A stretch of 64,000 nt of DNA from Butyrivibrio sp. (GTDB taxonomy: Bacteria > Bacillota_A > Clostridia > Lachnospirales > Lachnospiraceae). The notes under the pieces are model-generated. The model was not told where the DNA came from. It made no database searches and saw only the letters and a program-made list of their open reading frames with translations. The stretch spans positions 1 through 64,000 of the forward strand of contig JAILOW010000196.1 in NCBI GenBank assembly GCA_024690635.1, written 5' to 3'. How positions within the stretch are numbered: position 1 is the first letter of the stretch; the number at the start of each line of letters is the position of its first letter. Positions 7,854 through 16,950 of the stretch are shown piece after piece. A program made the position numbers and the translations under genes.

Positions 7854-9302
7854 TTAAGGAGTGGTTGTTGAAGCCTCTGCTGCCGCCTCGGGAGCAGGAA
7901 GCGGTGTTCCGGGTGTCCATCCTGCAGGATCAACAAGTACGCCTGCTGCATCAAATGTGCAGTTTACGTTATCCAGAGGAGCAGTTACGTTAACAAGCAT
8001 CTTGCCTGTGTTTCCGTCAAAGAAGTGCCATCCGTCGGGCTGCTGGAGCCATCCCACAACCATATGTCCGTCAGCAGGATCAAAGTAGTAGGTTCCGTCA
8101 GGAAGAGGCACAGGTCCTCTGGCCATAACACCGTCTGCACCAAAATAGTAAGTGCCGGTCTCAAGCTTGACCATGCCTGTCTGCATAAATCCGTTGGCAT
8201 CGAAGTAATATACGCCGTCACCGATCTGAGTAAATCCGGTGCGCATAGCGTAGTTTTCATCAAAAAATCTGGTTCCCTCGGGGAACTGTACAAGGCCTTT
8301 CTGGCAGATGCCGTCCTCTGTGGCAAAGTATACGCCCTCTCCCACATGTAAAAGACCTGACTGACGAAGACCATTCTCATCAAAGTAGAATCTTGCGCCG
8401 TCTATATCTGCAAAGCCAACCTTGGAAAGGCCGCCTTCGTTGGGATCAAGGTAGTAGATACCGCTTTCATCCTGGAACCATCCTGTCTGAATGAATCCGT
8501 TTTCGTCAGAGTGGTATTTTGCACCGCTTAAGTTGATCCAACCGTACTGTTTACGGTAGTTGTGATAATAGAAAACATGTCCGCCCCAGCTGTTAAAGCC
8601 CTCAGGGATGATCCTTGAGAAATAATCAACATAGAGGTGGTTTACATCAACTCTTCCGGGAATGCCTGCATATTTGCCATGGCTGCTGGACTGCCACATA
8701 GCATACTCCCCGGGATAATCACAAGTGGGGCTGTACTGTGCGATCCACTTGGGACTTGATACGCTGGGCATTCTGCCCTGGAACCAGTTTCTATAGGAAT
8801 AAACCATGGGCTCATAGCCATTTGCGTTTATGATAGCGCAAAATGTATCTGCAATTGCCTGAAGCTGGGCAGAGTTAAGCCCCTTCTGGCAAGAATCTTC
8901 TATATCAATGGCGATTGGGAATGTTACGGAGTAAGGAGCTATCCATGCCAGCACCTGATTGGCCTCTGCTGCTGCAGCTTCCGGAGTTGTGGCATATGAA
9001 TAGATATAGATTCCGGTTCTGACGCCTGCGGCGTTTGCTCCGTTGATATTATTGACAAACTGCTCATCAAGGCCCTTTTTGGTAGTGCCGACCCTGATCA
9101 TGGCAAATTTAACACCGGCTGCTTTTGCCTGCTGCCAGTTAATTCCCCCCTGGTACTTGGATACATCCACACCTACTGCCACTTCCGGTCCTGCTCCTGC
9201 TGCATAGGATCTGACCGCTCCCTGTGGCAGAGCAAAGATCATCGCGGCAGCCATTATCACGGCTCCCACAGTGGTAAGTGCATTTCTTATTCTTTTTGAC
9301 AT
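7854..9302 (-). CDS. Secreted GH25 lysozyme with C-terminal wall-binding repeats
   Basis: This is a 482-residue secreted muramidase that would cleave the MurNAc-GlcNAc bond of peptidoglycan. A signal peptide (MSKRIRN, hydrophobic stretch, cleavage near SYAAGA) precedes a GH25 barrel (about 40-225) with DVSKYQG at its start and the catalytic DIED motif. The C-terminal half (about 250-460) is made of some nine 20-residue repeats of the choline/cell-wall-binding type (patterns such as YYFDANGFMQTG and TYYFGADGVM), ending in a short Ala/Thr/Pro tail. Such repeats usually dock the enzyme to wall polymers. It is first in a probable two-gene operon with the UDPGP gene. Role could be cell separation, wall turnover or attack on competitors. 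Confidence 0.92.
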   Translation of the reverse strand: MSKRIRNALTTVGAVIMAAAMIFALPQGAVRSYAAGAGPEVAVGVDVSKYQGGINWQQAKAAGVKFAMIRVGTTKKGLDEQFVNNINGANAAGVRTGIYIYSYATTPEAAAAEANQVLAWIAPYSVTFPIAIDIEDSCQKGLNSAQLQAIADTFCAIINANGYEPMVYSYRNWFQGRMPSVSSPKWIAQYSPTCDYPGEYAMWQSSSHGKYAGIPGRVDVNHLYVDYFSRIIPEGFNSWGGHVFYYHNYRKQYGWINLSGAKYHSDENGFIQTGWFQDESGIYYLDPNEGGLSKVGFADIDGARFYFDENGLRQSGLLHVGEGVYFATEDGICQKGLVQFPEGTRFFDENYAMRTGFTQIGDGVYYFDANGFMQTGMVKLETGTYYFGADGVMARGPVPLPDGTYYFDPADGHMVVGWLQQPDGWHFFDGNTGKMLVNVTAPLDNVNCTFDAAGVLVDPAGWTPGTPLPAPEAAAEASTTTP

Positions 9303-9341
9303 TTTTCTCCCCTTAACTTGTTACTTTTTTCTTAATAATTT

Positions 9342-9371
9342 ATTATATCCGTTTATACCACACGCGGTCAA
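9342..9371 (-). promoter_or_regulatory. Strong sigma-A promoter of the GH25 gene
   Basis: On the minus strand TTGACC (9366-9371), an 18-base spacer and a perfect TATAAT (9342-9347) precede the lysozyme gene by about 40 bases. It directly abuts hairpin A of repeat copy 2. Confidence 0.75.
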
Positions 9372-9378
9372 ATATTAT

Positions 9379-9497
9379 AGTTTTGCTTGCAAAACTCTTG
9401 CGCCGAGCGCGGTTGCTCACAGCAACATTTTCATTTCGCGCGAGTGTGCATCCTGTTTTTTATATAAGAATTGCAAAGCAATCCTTATATAAAAAAC
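9379..9497. repeat. Three-hairpin intergenic repeat, copy 2
   Basis: The layout is the same as at 5234-5368. Hairpin A is AGTTTTGC/GCAAAACT (9379-9396). Structure B (9400-9449) has facing CGAG tetrads at 9404-9407 and 9441-9444, inner CGCG/CGCG arms where copy 1 has TGCG/CGCA, and a GTTGC/GCAAC cap (9412-9426). Hairpin C is a 20-bp stem with one mismatch (9455-9474 with 9478-9497, AAA loop). The base changes in stem B keep pairing, which argues for selection on structure. Confidence 0.75.
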
Positions 9498-9520
9498 GCC
9501 GCCCCGCCAAGCGGGACGGC
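9490..9520 (-). terminator. Intrinsic terminator of the isomerase gene
   Basis: Read leftward, GCCGTCCCGC and GCGGGGCGGC (9511-9520 with 9498-9507, one G.U pair) form a 10-bp GC-rich stem followed by GTTTTTT. It ends the GH115-to-isomerase operon. Confidence 0.85.
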
Positions 9521-9535
9521 GCATTCTTTTTTATA

Positions 9536-11014
9536 TTATGCGAAAGGATTCTCCTCGGGATAAGGAAGAGATGCAGGCTGGTTGTAACCAACTGACTCTG
9601 CTCCGAGATACTTGAATACCTCAAAGAGTGCCTTTCCGAAGTGTCCGAAAGCAACTGCTCCGTGATGAGGGAAGTTCTGTCCGATAAGAACGTGTCTGTA
9701 GAATCTGCCCATATCGTGGATAGCGAATACACCGATGCCTCCGAAGGACTTTGTAGCAACAGGAAGAACCTCGCCCTGTGCAACATAAGCACGAAGGTGA
9801 TTGTCTGATGTGCTCTGAAGTCTGAAGAATGTGATATCACCGGGCTTGATGTCGCCTTCAAGTGTTCCCTGTGTAACTTCCTCAGGAAGATTTCTGGCCA
9901 TGATTCTCTGGAACTTCATCTCGCAGCTTGCAAGCTTGCTTGTGCAGGTATTTCCGCAGTGGAAGCCCATGAATGTATCTGTGTGGACATAGTCGAACTT
10001 GCCCTTGATGCTCTCATTGTACATATCAGCAGGTACAGAGTTGTTGATATCAAGAAGAGTAACGGAATCGTTGCTGACACATGTTCCGATGAACTCTGAA
10101 AGAGCTCCGTAGATATCAACCTCACATGATACAGGAATGCCTCTGCCTGTAAGTCTTGAGTTTACATAGCAGGGAACGAATCCAAACTGAGTCTGGAATG
10201 CGGGCCAGCACTTGCCTGCGATGCAGACATACTTCTTGTAGCCTCTGTGCTCCTCAACCCAGTCAAGAAGTGTAAGCTCATACTGAGCAAGTTTAGCAAG
10301 GATCTCAGGCTTCTTGTTGCCTGCGCCAAGATCGTTCTCCATATCCTTAACAACATCAGGGATTCTGGGATCGTTGTCATGCTTATGGAATGCTTCGAAA
10401 AGGTCAAGCTCTGAGTTCTCTTCGATCTCTGCGCCCATGTTGAAGAGCTGCTTGATAGGTGCATTACATGCAAGGAAGTTCATGGGACGAGGTCCGAAGC
10501 TTATGATCTTGAGATCTCTTACTCCGATGACTGCTCTTGCGATAGGCACGAACTCATTGATCATCTTTGCACACTCATCAGCTGTTCCTACGGGATAATC
10601 AGGAATATAAGCCTTGGTGTTTCTGATGTAGAGGTTGTAGCTTGCATTCAGCATTCCGCAGTAAGCATCGCCTCTTCCGTCGATAAGGTCACCCTGTGAC
10701 TCCTCAGCTGCAGCACAGAACATGATAGGTCCGTCAAAATGCTTTGCAAGAAGTGTCTCAGAAATCTCGGGACCGAAGTTTCCAAGATACACGCAAAGTG
10801 CGTTACATCCGTTTTTCTTGATATCCTCAAGAGCTTCAACCATCTGGATCTCGCTCTCGATGATGCAGACAGGACACTCATAAACGTCCTTGTCGTTAAA
10901 GTTCTTTTTGTAGGCCTCTGCCAAAGCCTTTCTTCTGTTTACTGCAAGTGATGCAGGGAAACAGTCTCTGCTCACTGCAACAAGTCCGATTTTTACCTCT
11001 GGTATGTTGATCAT
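9536..11014 (-). CDS. L-fucose/L-arabinose isomerase-family protein
   Basis: This 492-residue cytoplasmic enzyme belongs to the fucose/arabinose isomerase superfamily, metal-dependent aldose-ketose isomerases. Predicted Mn ligands are E298 (SCEVDIYG), D322 (LLDINN) and H450/H451 (FPHHGAVAF), in the order expected for the family. It is about 100 residues shorter than E. coli FucI. ATG 11012-11014 with AAGGGG upstream is preferred over an ATG eight codons earlier that overlaps the ribosome site. It follows the xylulokinase-type gene by 73 bases in an operon whose other products act on xylan oligosaccharides. The natural substrate may therefore be a pentose (D-xylose, L-arabinose or D-arabinose) rather than fucose; that is inference. 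Confidence 0.85.
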   Translation of the reverse strand: MINIPEVKIGLVAVSRDCFPASLAVNRRKALAEAYKKNFNDKDVYECPVCIIESEIQMVEALEDIKKNGCNALCVYLGNFGPEISETLLAKHFDGPIMFCAAAEESQGDLIDGRGDAYCGMLNASYNLYIRNTKAYIPDYPVGTADECAKMINEFVPIARAVIGVRDLKIISFGPRPMNFLACNAPIKQLFNMGAEIEENSELDLFEAFHKHDNDPRIPDVVKDMENDLGAGNKKPEILAKLAQYELTLLDWVEEHRGYKKYVCIAGKCWPAFQTQFGFVPCYVNSRLTGRGIPVSCEVDIYGALSEFIGTCVSNDSVTLLDINNSVPADMYNESIKGKFDYVHTDTFMGFHCGNTCTSKLASCEMKFQRIMARNLPEEVTQGTLEGDIKPGDITFFRLQSTSDNHLRAYVAQGEVLPVATKSFGGIGVFAIHDMGRFYRHVLIGQNFPHHGAVAFGHFGKALFEVFKYLGAESVGYNQPASLPYPEENPFA

Positions 11015-11087
11015 ATAATCCCCTTTCCTGCGGGTCATCCCGCTTTAAATATTAGCTTGTCGCCATTCCCTTATGGCATTTATTACG

Positions 11088-12626
11088 TTACAGCTCTGAA
11101 AGCTGTCTGTAATCTTCCTTCAGATCACTGTACAGTTTCTTGTACAGGCTGTGATATTTAGCGTACTTCTCAGCATTCTCCTTAACAGGCTCTGTCTCTT
11201 TGTCCTTCTTGATGAGCTTGTCGCAGGCTTCCTGAACACTTCCGTATACGCCGCTTCCTACACCGGCCAGGATCGCTACTCCAAGGGCAGGTCCCTGCTC
11301 CTTGTCGATGGTTGCAACCTTGCATCCGTAGAGGTCTGAGAGCATCTGTCTCCAGATCTTGCTCTTTCCGCCACCGCCGCAGGCCATCATCTCTTTTACC
11401 TTGATACCCATCTCGTTTAAGATGTCGTTGCAGTCGCAGAGGGAGTAGGAAACACCTTCCATAACCGCTCTTAAGAGATGCTTGGCTGTGTGGATTCCGG
11501 AAAGTCCGAAGAACACGCCTCTTGCCTTGTCATCAAGATGAGGAGTTCTCTCACCGTTAAGATAAGGCAGGTAAATGAGTCTGTCGCTTCCAACGGGAAC
11601 AGTCTCAATGTCTGCATTTATAAGGTCATAAGGATCGCATCCTTTTTCCTTGGCTGCATCTATATAGCTCTGGCAGAAGTTGTCTCTGAACCACTTCAGT
11701 GAGAAACCTGCCGCCTGTGTAACACCCATGATATGCCATGCTCCGGGAACTGCGCAGCAGCATGTGTGAACTCTGCCCTTGGGGTCAATGCTGACCTTGT
11801 CTGTGTGAGCAAATACAACTCCGCTGGTACCGATGGTAGTAAATGCTGTTCCCTCTCTGACAACGCCTGTTCCCACTGCAGCAGCTGCATTGTCGCCTGC
11901 ACCTCCTACAACCACTGTATCTGTTGTAAGGCCAAGCTGCTCTGCGATCTCAGGTAAAAGAGTTCCTGTAACTTCGCAGGACTCATGCATCTTGCCAAGA
12001 AGTGCTCTGTCGATTCCAAGCTTGTCCAGAACTTCCTGTGACCAGTCTCTCTTGGAAACATCCATGAGCTGCATTCCGGAAGCATCCGAAACCTCTGTGG
12101 CAAACTCACCTGTCAGCACATATCTGATGTAATCCTTGGGCAAAAGAATGTGCTTGCAGCGCTTGTAGTTGTCGGGCTCGTTGTTTCTAACCCAAAGGAT
12201 CTTGGCAGCTGTCCAGCCTGTAAGAGGCGGATTGGCTGTGATCTCGATCCACTTTTCTCTGGGCATGATCTTAAGCATCTCTTCAACTTCCGCACCGGTT
12301 CTCTGATCGCACCAGATGATGGAAGGTCTGATAACCTCTCCCTTTTCATCCAGCATAACGAGTCCGTGCATCTGTCCTGAAATTCCGATACCCTTGATAT
12401 CTGCGGCATTAGCAACCTTGCCGCTTGAAACTGCCTCTTTTACAACTGCGGCAACTGTCTCAAGTGATGCCTTCTTCCAATCGGAAGGCTCCTGATCTGC
12501 CCAGCCGTTATGAGGTGTGTACATGGGATACTCGTAAGCTCTTTCTGCAATAACGTTTCCGTTTTCGTCGAAAAGAACTGTCTTTGTTGCCGATGTCCCC
12601 ACATCGATTCCTATAAGATAATTCAT
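11088..12626 (-). CDS. xylB: FGGY-family carbohydrate kinase, probable xylulokinase
   Basis: XylB phosphorylates D-xylulose to xylulose 5-phosphate with ATP, feeding the pentose phosphate or phosphoketolase route. The 512-residue protein has the FGGY N-terminal phosphate loop GIDVGTSATKT, the conserved SGQMHGLV and WCDQRT segments typical of xylulokinases, a GGAGDNAA loop, and the C-terminal ACGGGGKSKIWRQ ATP-binding motif. ATG 12624-12626 follows AAAGGAGAA; an upstream ATG 14 codons earlier lacks a ribosome site. It lies between the GH3 beta-xylosidase and the isomerase-family gene, which supports xylulose as substrate. A related pentulose kinase (ribulose or fuculose) is the main alternative. 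Confidence 0.88.
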   Translation of the reverse strand: MNYLIGIDVGTSATKTVLFDENGNVIAERAYEYPMYTPHNGWADQEPSDWKKASLETVAAVVKEAVSSGKVANAADIKGIGISGQMHGLVMLDEKGEVIRPSIIWCDQRTGAEVEEMLKIMPREKWIEITANPPLTGWTAAKILWVRNNEPDNYKRCKHILLPKDYIRYVLTGEFATEVSDASGMQLMDVSKRDWSQEVLDKLGIDRALLGKMHESCEVTGTLLPEIAEQLGLTTDTVVVGGAGDNAAAAVGTGVVREGTAFTTIGTSGVVFAHTDKVSIDPKGRVHTCCCAVPGAWHIMGVTQAAGFSLKWFRDNFCQSYIDAAKEKGCDPYDLINADIETVPVGSDRLIYLPYLNGERTPHLDDKARGVFFGLSGIHTAKHLLRAVMEGVSYSLCDCNDILNEMGIKVKEMMACGGGGKSKIWRQMLSDLYGCKVATIDKEQGPALGVAILAGVGSGVYGSVQEACDKLIKKDKETEPVKENAEKYAKYHSLYKKLYSDLKEDYRQLSEL

Positions 12627-12754
12627 ACGCTTCTCCTTTACTATCCCTGTATTTGAATTATGTAACAATACAAGCTCAATTACAACATGACAAATTTATA
12701 GAAATTATCACTGATTTTTTATGTAAAAGTAACTGTGGTTGTATTTTTCATTTT

Positions 12755-14872
12755 TTAAAACAATACATCTTCTTTGAGGCTCTCTGTTCCGGACAAAAAT
12801 GCACTTCTCTTATCGGGCTGATTCATGCCTGCATAGATCTCAAAGCTCTTTGAAAAGACATCTCTGTTACCGTCGTTGTCAACGGAAGTGAAAGCCTTGG
12901 CATCAACATCCAGAGTAACCTGTTTTGTTTCTCCGGCTTCAAGATGTACTCTTTCGAAAGCTGCAAGGCAGGGATGAGGAACAGCAAGCTCATATCCCGT
13001 ATCCTTTACATAGATCTGAAGAACATCATCGGTTGCAAACTTTCCTTTGTTTTCAACGGTTACGGTAACTTTTGCACCGGCTGCTTTTCCGCCTTCAGTC
13101 TTCTTTTCCACGGACATGTCTTTTGCATAGCACTCTCCGTAGGTAAGGCCGAATCCGAAAGGATAAAGAGGTGTTCCGTCGTAGTATCTGTAGGTTCTGC
13201 CCTTCATGGAGTAATCGGTAAATGCCGGAAGGTCATCTGTTCCCTTGTAGAAAGTAACAGGAAGCTTTCCTGAAGGAGACACCTCTCCGAAGAGGATATC
13301 TGCAACATCTGCGCCGCCTCTTGCTCCGGGGTACCATGCCTGAAGAACTGCATCTGCCTTTTCATCAGCTACGGACAGGTCAAGAGCTGATCCTGACATG
13401 TTGATTACAATGGTGGGCTTGCCCATATCAAGAGCTGTATCCAGAAGCTTTCTCTGGGAAAGAGGAAGGTTCAGATCGAGCTTATCGCCTGAAGCGAACT
13501 GGTTTCCTTCATCACCCTCTTCTCCTTCAAGTCTCTCATCAAGTCCCACAACCACAACGAGAACATCTGAATAGTCTGCAACGGTGCGAACCTCAGCCTC
13601 TCTGTCATACATGTTGGGATCTGAAAGAACGCTTGTATTGTCTCTCCAGAGGTGACATCCCTCTGAATAGAAGATCCTTGCATCGTCTCCGAGCTTGCTC
13701 CTGATACCCTCAAGGACTGTTATATACTCGGAAGATGTTCCGTAGTAGTTACCGATGAGCGCTCCTCTTGAGTCAGCATTGGGTCCCACTACACCGATCT
13801 TTTTAACCTTGTTCTTATCAAGAGGAAGGATGCCGTTGTTTTTCAAAAGAACTATACTCTCTTTTGCAGCACGGCTGGCAACCGCTTTATGTTCTTTGCA
13901 CTCCACAACATCGTAGGGAATGCTGTCGTATTCTGTCTTTGTAAAGAGTCCCAAAAGGAACCTTGCGGTAAAGAGTCTTATGCAGGATCTTGTGATGGTC
14001 TCTTCATCGATCATGCCCTTTTCATAAGCACTCATTACTTTCCTGTAGGTGCATCCGCAGTTAACATCGCAGCCCATCTCAAGAGCAAGCTTAACGGACT
14101 CTTCTTCACTTGATGTAACCTTGTGGTTTTCATGGAAATCCCTTACTGCCCAGCAGTCGGATACATAGTGGCCTTCAAATCCCCACTTTCCGCGAAGGTA
14201 ACCGTTCATAAGAGGATCGTTTGCACAGCAGGGTTCGCCGTTTGTCCTGTTATAAGCACCCATGACCGCCTCAACCTGTCCGTCTTTTACGCAGGTCTCA
14301 AATGCGGGAAGGTAGGTCTCCTCAAGATCCTTGGGAGTCGCCTTGGCATCGAAATGATGTCTTTCGCCCTCAGGTCCTGAATGAACCGCAAAGTGCTTGG
14401 CGCAGGCTGCAGCCTTCATATACTCGCCGTCGCCCTGAAGCCCCTTGATAAAAGGAACTCCCAAAGCTCCTGTCAGATAAGGATCCTCGCCGTAGGTCTC
14501 ATGTCCGCGTCCCCATCTGGGATCTCTGAAAATATTGATGTTGGGTGACCAGAAGGTCAGTCCCTTGTAAATATCTCTGTCGCCTCGTTTTGACTGCTCG
14601 TTGTATTTGGCTCTGCCCTCGGTTGCGATAACTTCGCCCATTTCTTTCATAAGCTCTTTGTCAAATGCAGCAGCCATACCAATTGCCTGGGGAAACATTG
14701 TTGCTGTTCCCGCTCTGGCTACGCCGTGGAGAGCCTCGTTCCACCAGTTGTAAGCAGGTACTCCCAGCCTGTCAATTGCAGGTGAATCGTACCTGAGCTG
14801 CGACGCCTTCTCCTCCACAGTCATTTTGGAAACCAGCTCAGTTGCCAGTTTTCTTGCTTCTTCTCTGTTCAT
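12755..14872 (-). CDS. GH3 beta-xylosidase / beta-glucosidase
   Basis: This is a 705-residue retaining exo-glycosidase without signal peptide, so it acts on imported oligosaccharides. The N-terminal TIM barrel carries the family signatures KHFAVHSGPEGE (159-170), substrate-binding NWWNEALHGVAR near 42-53 and the nucleophile D239 in HYVSDCWAV. The alpha/beta sandwich domain follows (about 340-560, with LVVVVGLDERLEGEEGDE), then a fibronectin-III-like C-terminal domain. The tryptophan-rich NWWNEALHG region is typical of beta-xylosidase members. It lies between the ABC binding protein and xylB on the same strand. Xylo-oligosaccharides are the likely substrate, beta-gluco-oligosaccharides the alternative. 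Confidence 0.9.
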   Translation of the reverse strand: MNREEARKLATELVSKMTVEEKASQLRYDSPAIDRLGVPAYNWWNEALHGVARAGTATMFPQAIGMAAAFDKELMKEMGEVIATEGRAKYNEQSKRGDRDIYKGLTFWSPNINIFRDPRWGRGHETYGEDPYLTGALGVPFIKGLQGDGEYMKAAACAKHFAVHSGPEGERHHFDAKATPKDLEETYLPAFETCVKDGQVEAVMGAYNRTNGEPCCANDPLMNGYLRGKWGFEGHYVSDCWAVRDFHENHKVTSSEEESVKLALEMGCDVNCGCTYRKVMSAYEKGMIDEETITRSCIRLFTARFLLGLFTKTEYDSIPYDVVECKEHKAVASRAAKESIVLLKNNGILPLDKNKVKKIGVVGPNADSRGALIGNYYGTSSEYITVLEGIRSKLGDDARIFYSEGCHLWRDNTSVLSDPNMYDREAEVRTVADYSDVLVVVVGLDERLEGEEGDEGNQFASGDKLDLNLPLSQRKLLDTALDMGKPTIVINMSGSALDLSVADEKADAVLQAWYPGARGGADVADILFGEVSPSGKLPVTFYKGTDDLPAFTDYSMKGRTYRYYDGTPLYPFGFGLTYGECYAKDMSVEKKTEGGKAAGAKVTVTVENKGKFATDDVLQIYVKDTGYELAVPHPCLAAFERVHLEAGETKQVTLDVDAKAFTSVDNDGNRDVFSKSFEIYAGMNQPDKRSAFLSGTESLKEDVLF

Positions 14873-14995
14873 TGCAATACCCTCAGTTTCTCTGATGATT
14901 AGTGTAAAAATGTTACTGATTATATTCTAGATTCTGCAGCTTTTTTTATCTCACCATATTTTGCCATGTACTCACTAAATAGCGTTTTGCCTGCG

Positions 14996-15022
14996 AAAAA
15001 GGGACGGTCAAAAGGCCGCCCC
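14996..15022 (-). terminator. Terminator after the binding-protein gene
   Basis: Read leftward, GGGGCGG (15016-15022) pairs with CCGTCCC (15001-15007) and is followed by TTTTT. It separates the ABC transporter genes from GH3-xylB and probably permits partial read-through. Confidence 0.7.
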
Positions 15023-15067
15023 TTACATAATGGTCAATTATGTTTTTATTTTTGTTTTCGGGTTTTA

Positions 15068-16789
15068 TCAGGGAAGCATGTCAGCATCGCCGAAGTACTC
15101 AGCCCACTTAGCTGTACGCTCGTCGATGATAGCCTGTCCGCCTGATGAGAGGTAATCAGACATGAAGCTGTCCCAAACAGAATCGAAGTCTGCAGTGGAA
15201 GCAACAACTGCGTTGTCATAGATCTGATCTCTCTTAGAAGAAAGTGTATCACCTACACCTGCCTCTGACTCGATAATACCAACGTTAACGTTGAGGGGCT
15301 CAAGTCCGTCTGCAAGTGAGATCTTGTTTGCTGCATCTACAAGGTCGGGATCTGCCTCAGCATAACCGTAAGCGATTGAAAGGTTTGCAAGGTCCTGATC
15401 ACCAAAGTATGTTCCGTTACATGTGATAGTGTAGTCGATGTTCTTACCGGAGTTCTGGATTGCATCGCCTGTTGCTGCGATGATCTGGATAGCGCCGCTG
15501 TCAAGAACTTCGTGTGTTACACCCTCATCACCTGCCTGAAGGTACTTGATTGTCTCAGGCTTTGAAATGAAGTCAAGGTAAAGAAGTGAAGCAAGAGGCT
15601 CGTCGTTTGTTGTAGGGAAGAAGATCTTTCTGTCGCCTGCTGTTGAGTAGAGCCACTTTGAATACTTGCCTTCTGAGTTCTGGAAGCAGTCAACTGCTAC
15701 GAACTTAGCGTCTTCGCCGATGTTTCTCTTAAGGTTTGCATTGATGCTGTCTTCACCGTTTCTGAATACGTAATCCCAGTTGTGCTGGAATGCGCCTACA
15801 TAACCGGCCTTGATCATATCATCCTCTGTGGTGTCTCCGCTTCCGTAAAGAGCGAAATCCTTCCACATAAGGCCATCGTTGTACCACTTGTTGAGGAGCT
15901 TAACAGCTTCCTTTGTCTGAGGCTCTGTAACCATTCTGTCATCAAAGCCGTTTACATAGTACTCTTTGTCTGTGATCTTGGGATCCATGAAAGATGTGAT
16001 GAGGTTGCTTGCTCTCCAGCCGATATCATAGCTGATTGAGAAAGGAACCATCTTGGAAGCATCTTTTCCAAGAAGAGTGTCAGCGTTGTCTCTGAATGCT
16101 ACAAGCATGTCTTCGAACTCCTGAGTAGTTGTAGGAGCCTTCATGTTAAGCTTGTCAAGCCAGTCCTGACGAACGAAAGTAACGATTCTCTGCTGCTCAG
16201 CTCTTCTACCTTCGATTGCCCAAAGAGATCCGGTCTTAGGATCCTTGTCCCAAAGCATGTTTGTCTCGCCAAGCCAGTTCCAAAGGTTAGGTGTATCAGC
16301 CTTGTACTCTTCTACAAGATCCTTAAGATCGATAACACCGCCCATGTCAGCGTATGTAAGAACTGTAGGATAGCTGTATGTTACGCAGATGTCGGGAGCT
16401 TCCTGTGCTGCAAGGAGGTTGTTGATATCCTCTGTCTCTGTCCATCTGGGAACCTTCTTGAAAGTAACTTCTACGTTGTGCTCTTCGAGCATTCCCTTTT
16501 TGATGTACTCTGTGTACATATTGTTCTCGGGATCTGATCCGCCGTCGTTTCCTCTGTCGTAGATCTCTACAGTGATGGATCTTGTATCAGCGAACTTACC
16601 GTCTGTAAGCTCTGATGATCCCTGAGGCTCAGCCTCAGCTGTGTCTGCCTGTGTTTCTGTCTGCTCTGTGGCAGTTGCTTCACCGTTATCGGTGCTTGCA
16701 GGTGCTGCTCCGTCGTTTGACTGTCCGCAGGCAACCATTGAAAGTGCCATAACAGAAGCAAGGAGCATAGATAATACCTTTTTCTTCAT
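15068..16789 (-). CDS. Sugar ABC transporter substrate-binding lipoprotein
   Basis: This 573-residue extracellular lipoprotein belongs to the large LplA/LipO-type family-1 solute-binding proteins that deliver oligosaccharides to LplB/YtcP permeases. It has a lipoprotein signal (KKK, hydrophobic stretch, SMVACGQ) and an acidic Ala/Thr/Glu/Gln linker (about 23-60) before the bilobal binding domain. ATG 16787-16789 follows GGAGGGT; an ATG five codons upstream overlaps that site. It is third in the GH115-permease-permease-SBP series, separated from the permease by a structured intercistronic element. The glucuronidase, xylosidase and kinase genes around it suggest glucuronoxylan oligosaccharides as ligand. 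It ends at a hairpin terminator. Confidence 0.9.
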   Translation of the reverse strand: MKKKVLSMLLASVMALSMVACGQSNDGAAPASTDNGEATATEQTETQADTAEAEPQGSSELTDGKFADTRSITVEIYDRGNDGGSDPENNMYTEYIKKGMLEEHNVEVTFKKVPRWTETEDINNLLAAQEAPDICVTYSYPTVLTYADMGGVIDLKDLVEEYKADTPNLWNWLGETNMLWDKDPKTGSLWAIEGRRAEQQRIVTFVRQDWLDKLNMKAPTTTQEFEDMLVAFRDNADTLLGKDASKMVPFSISYDIGWRASNLITSFMDPKITDKEYYVNGFDDRMVTEPQTKEAVKLLNKWYNDGLMWKDFALYGSGDTTEDDMIKAGYVGAFQHNWDYVFRNGEDSINANLKRNIGEDAKFVAVDCFQNSEGKYSKWLYSTAGDRKIFFPTTNDEPLASLLYLDFISKPETIKYLQAGDEGVTHEVLDSGAIQIIAATGDAIQNSGKNIDYTITCNGTYFGDQDLANLSIAYGYAEADPDLVDAANKISLADGLEPLNVNVGIIESEAGVGDTLSSKRDQIYDNAVVASTADFDSVWDSFMSDYLSSGGQAIIDERTAKWAEYFGDADMLP

Positions 16790-16870
16790 AACTTTACCCT
16801 CCATTTTAATTTGTGAAGTTATATGATCTCAGGCAAATGCCCAAGACATGGACTTATTAGTAACAAGGAC

Positions 16871-16950
16871 GTTCCGCTCTCGCCTGCAAGCAGGCTCGAC
16901 GGAACAAGAATTCGCACTAAATTCGATAGAACCTCATTAAGTGCTCATTC
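16871..16950 (-). ncRNA. Intercistronic two-hairpin tandem-G.A element, copy 1
   Basis: In transcript sense, hairpin I (16950-16908) starts at the permease stop codon. Its stem is GAAT/ATTC, then GA facing GA, then GCACT/AGTGC, then further pairs and a second GA facing GA. Hairpin II (16905-16871) has GTTCCG/CGGAAC outer arms, CGAG facing CGAG, and CCTGC/GCAGG inner arms. Facing CGAG tetrads give the C-G, G.A, A.G, G-C tandem sheared-pair motif. The same layout occurs between atpG and atpD (40398-40467). It may be an mRNA-stabilising or processing element; that is inference. Confidence 0.65.
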
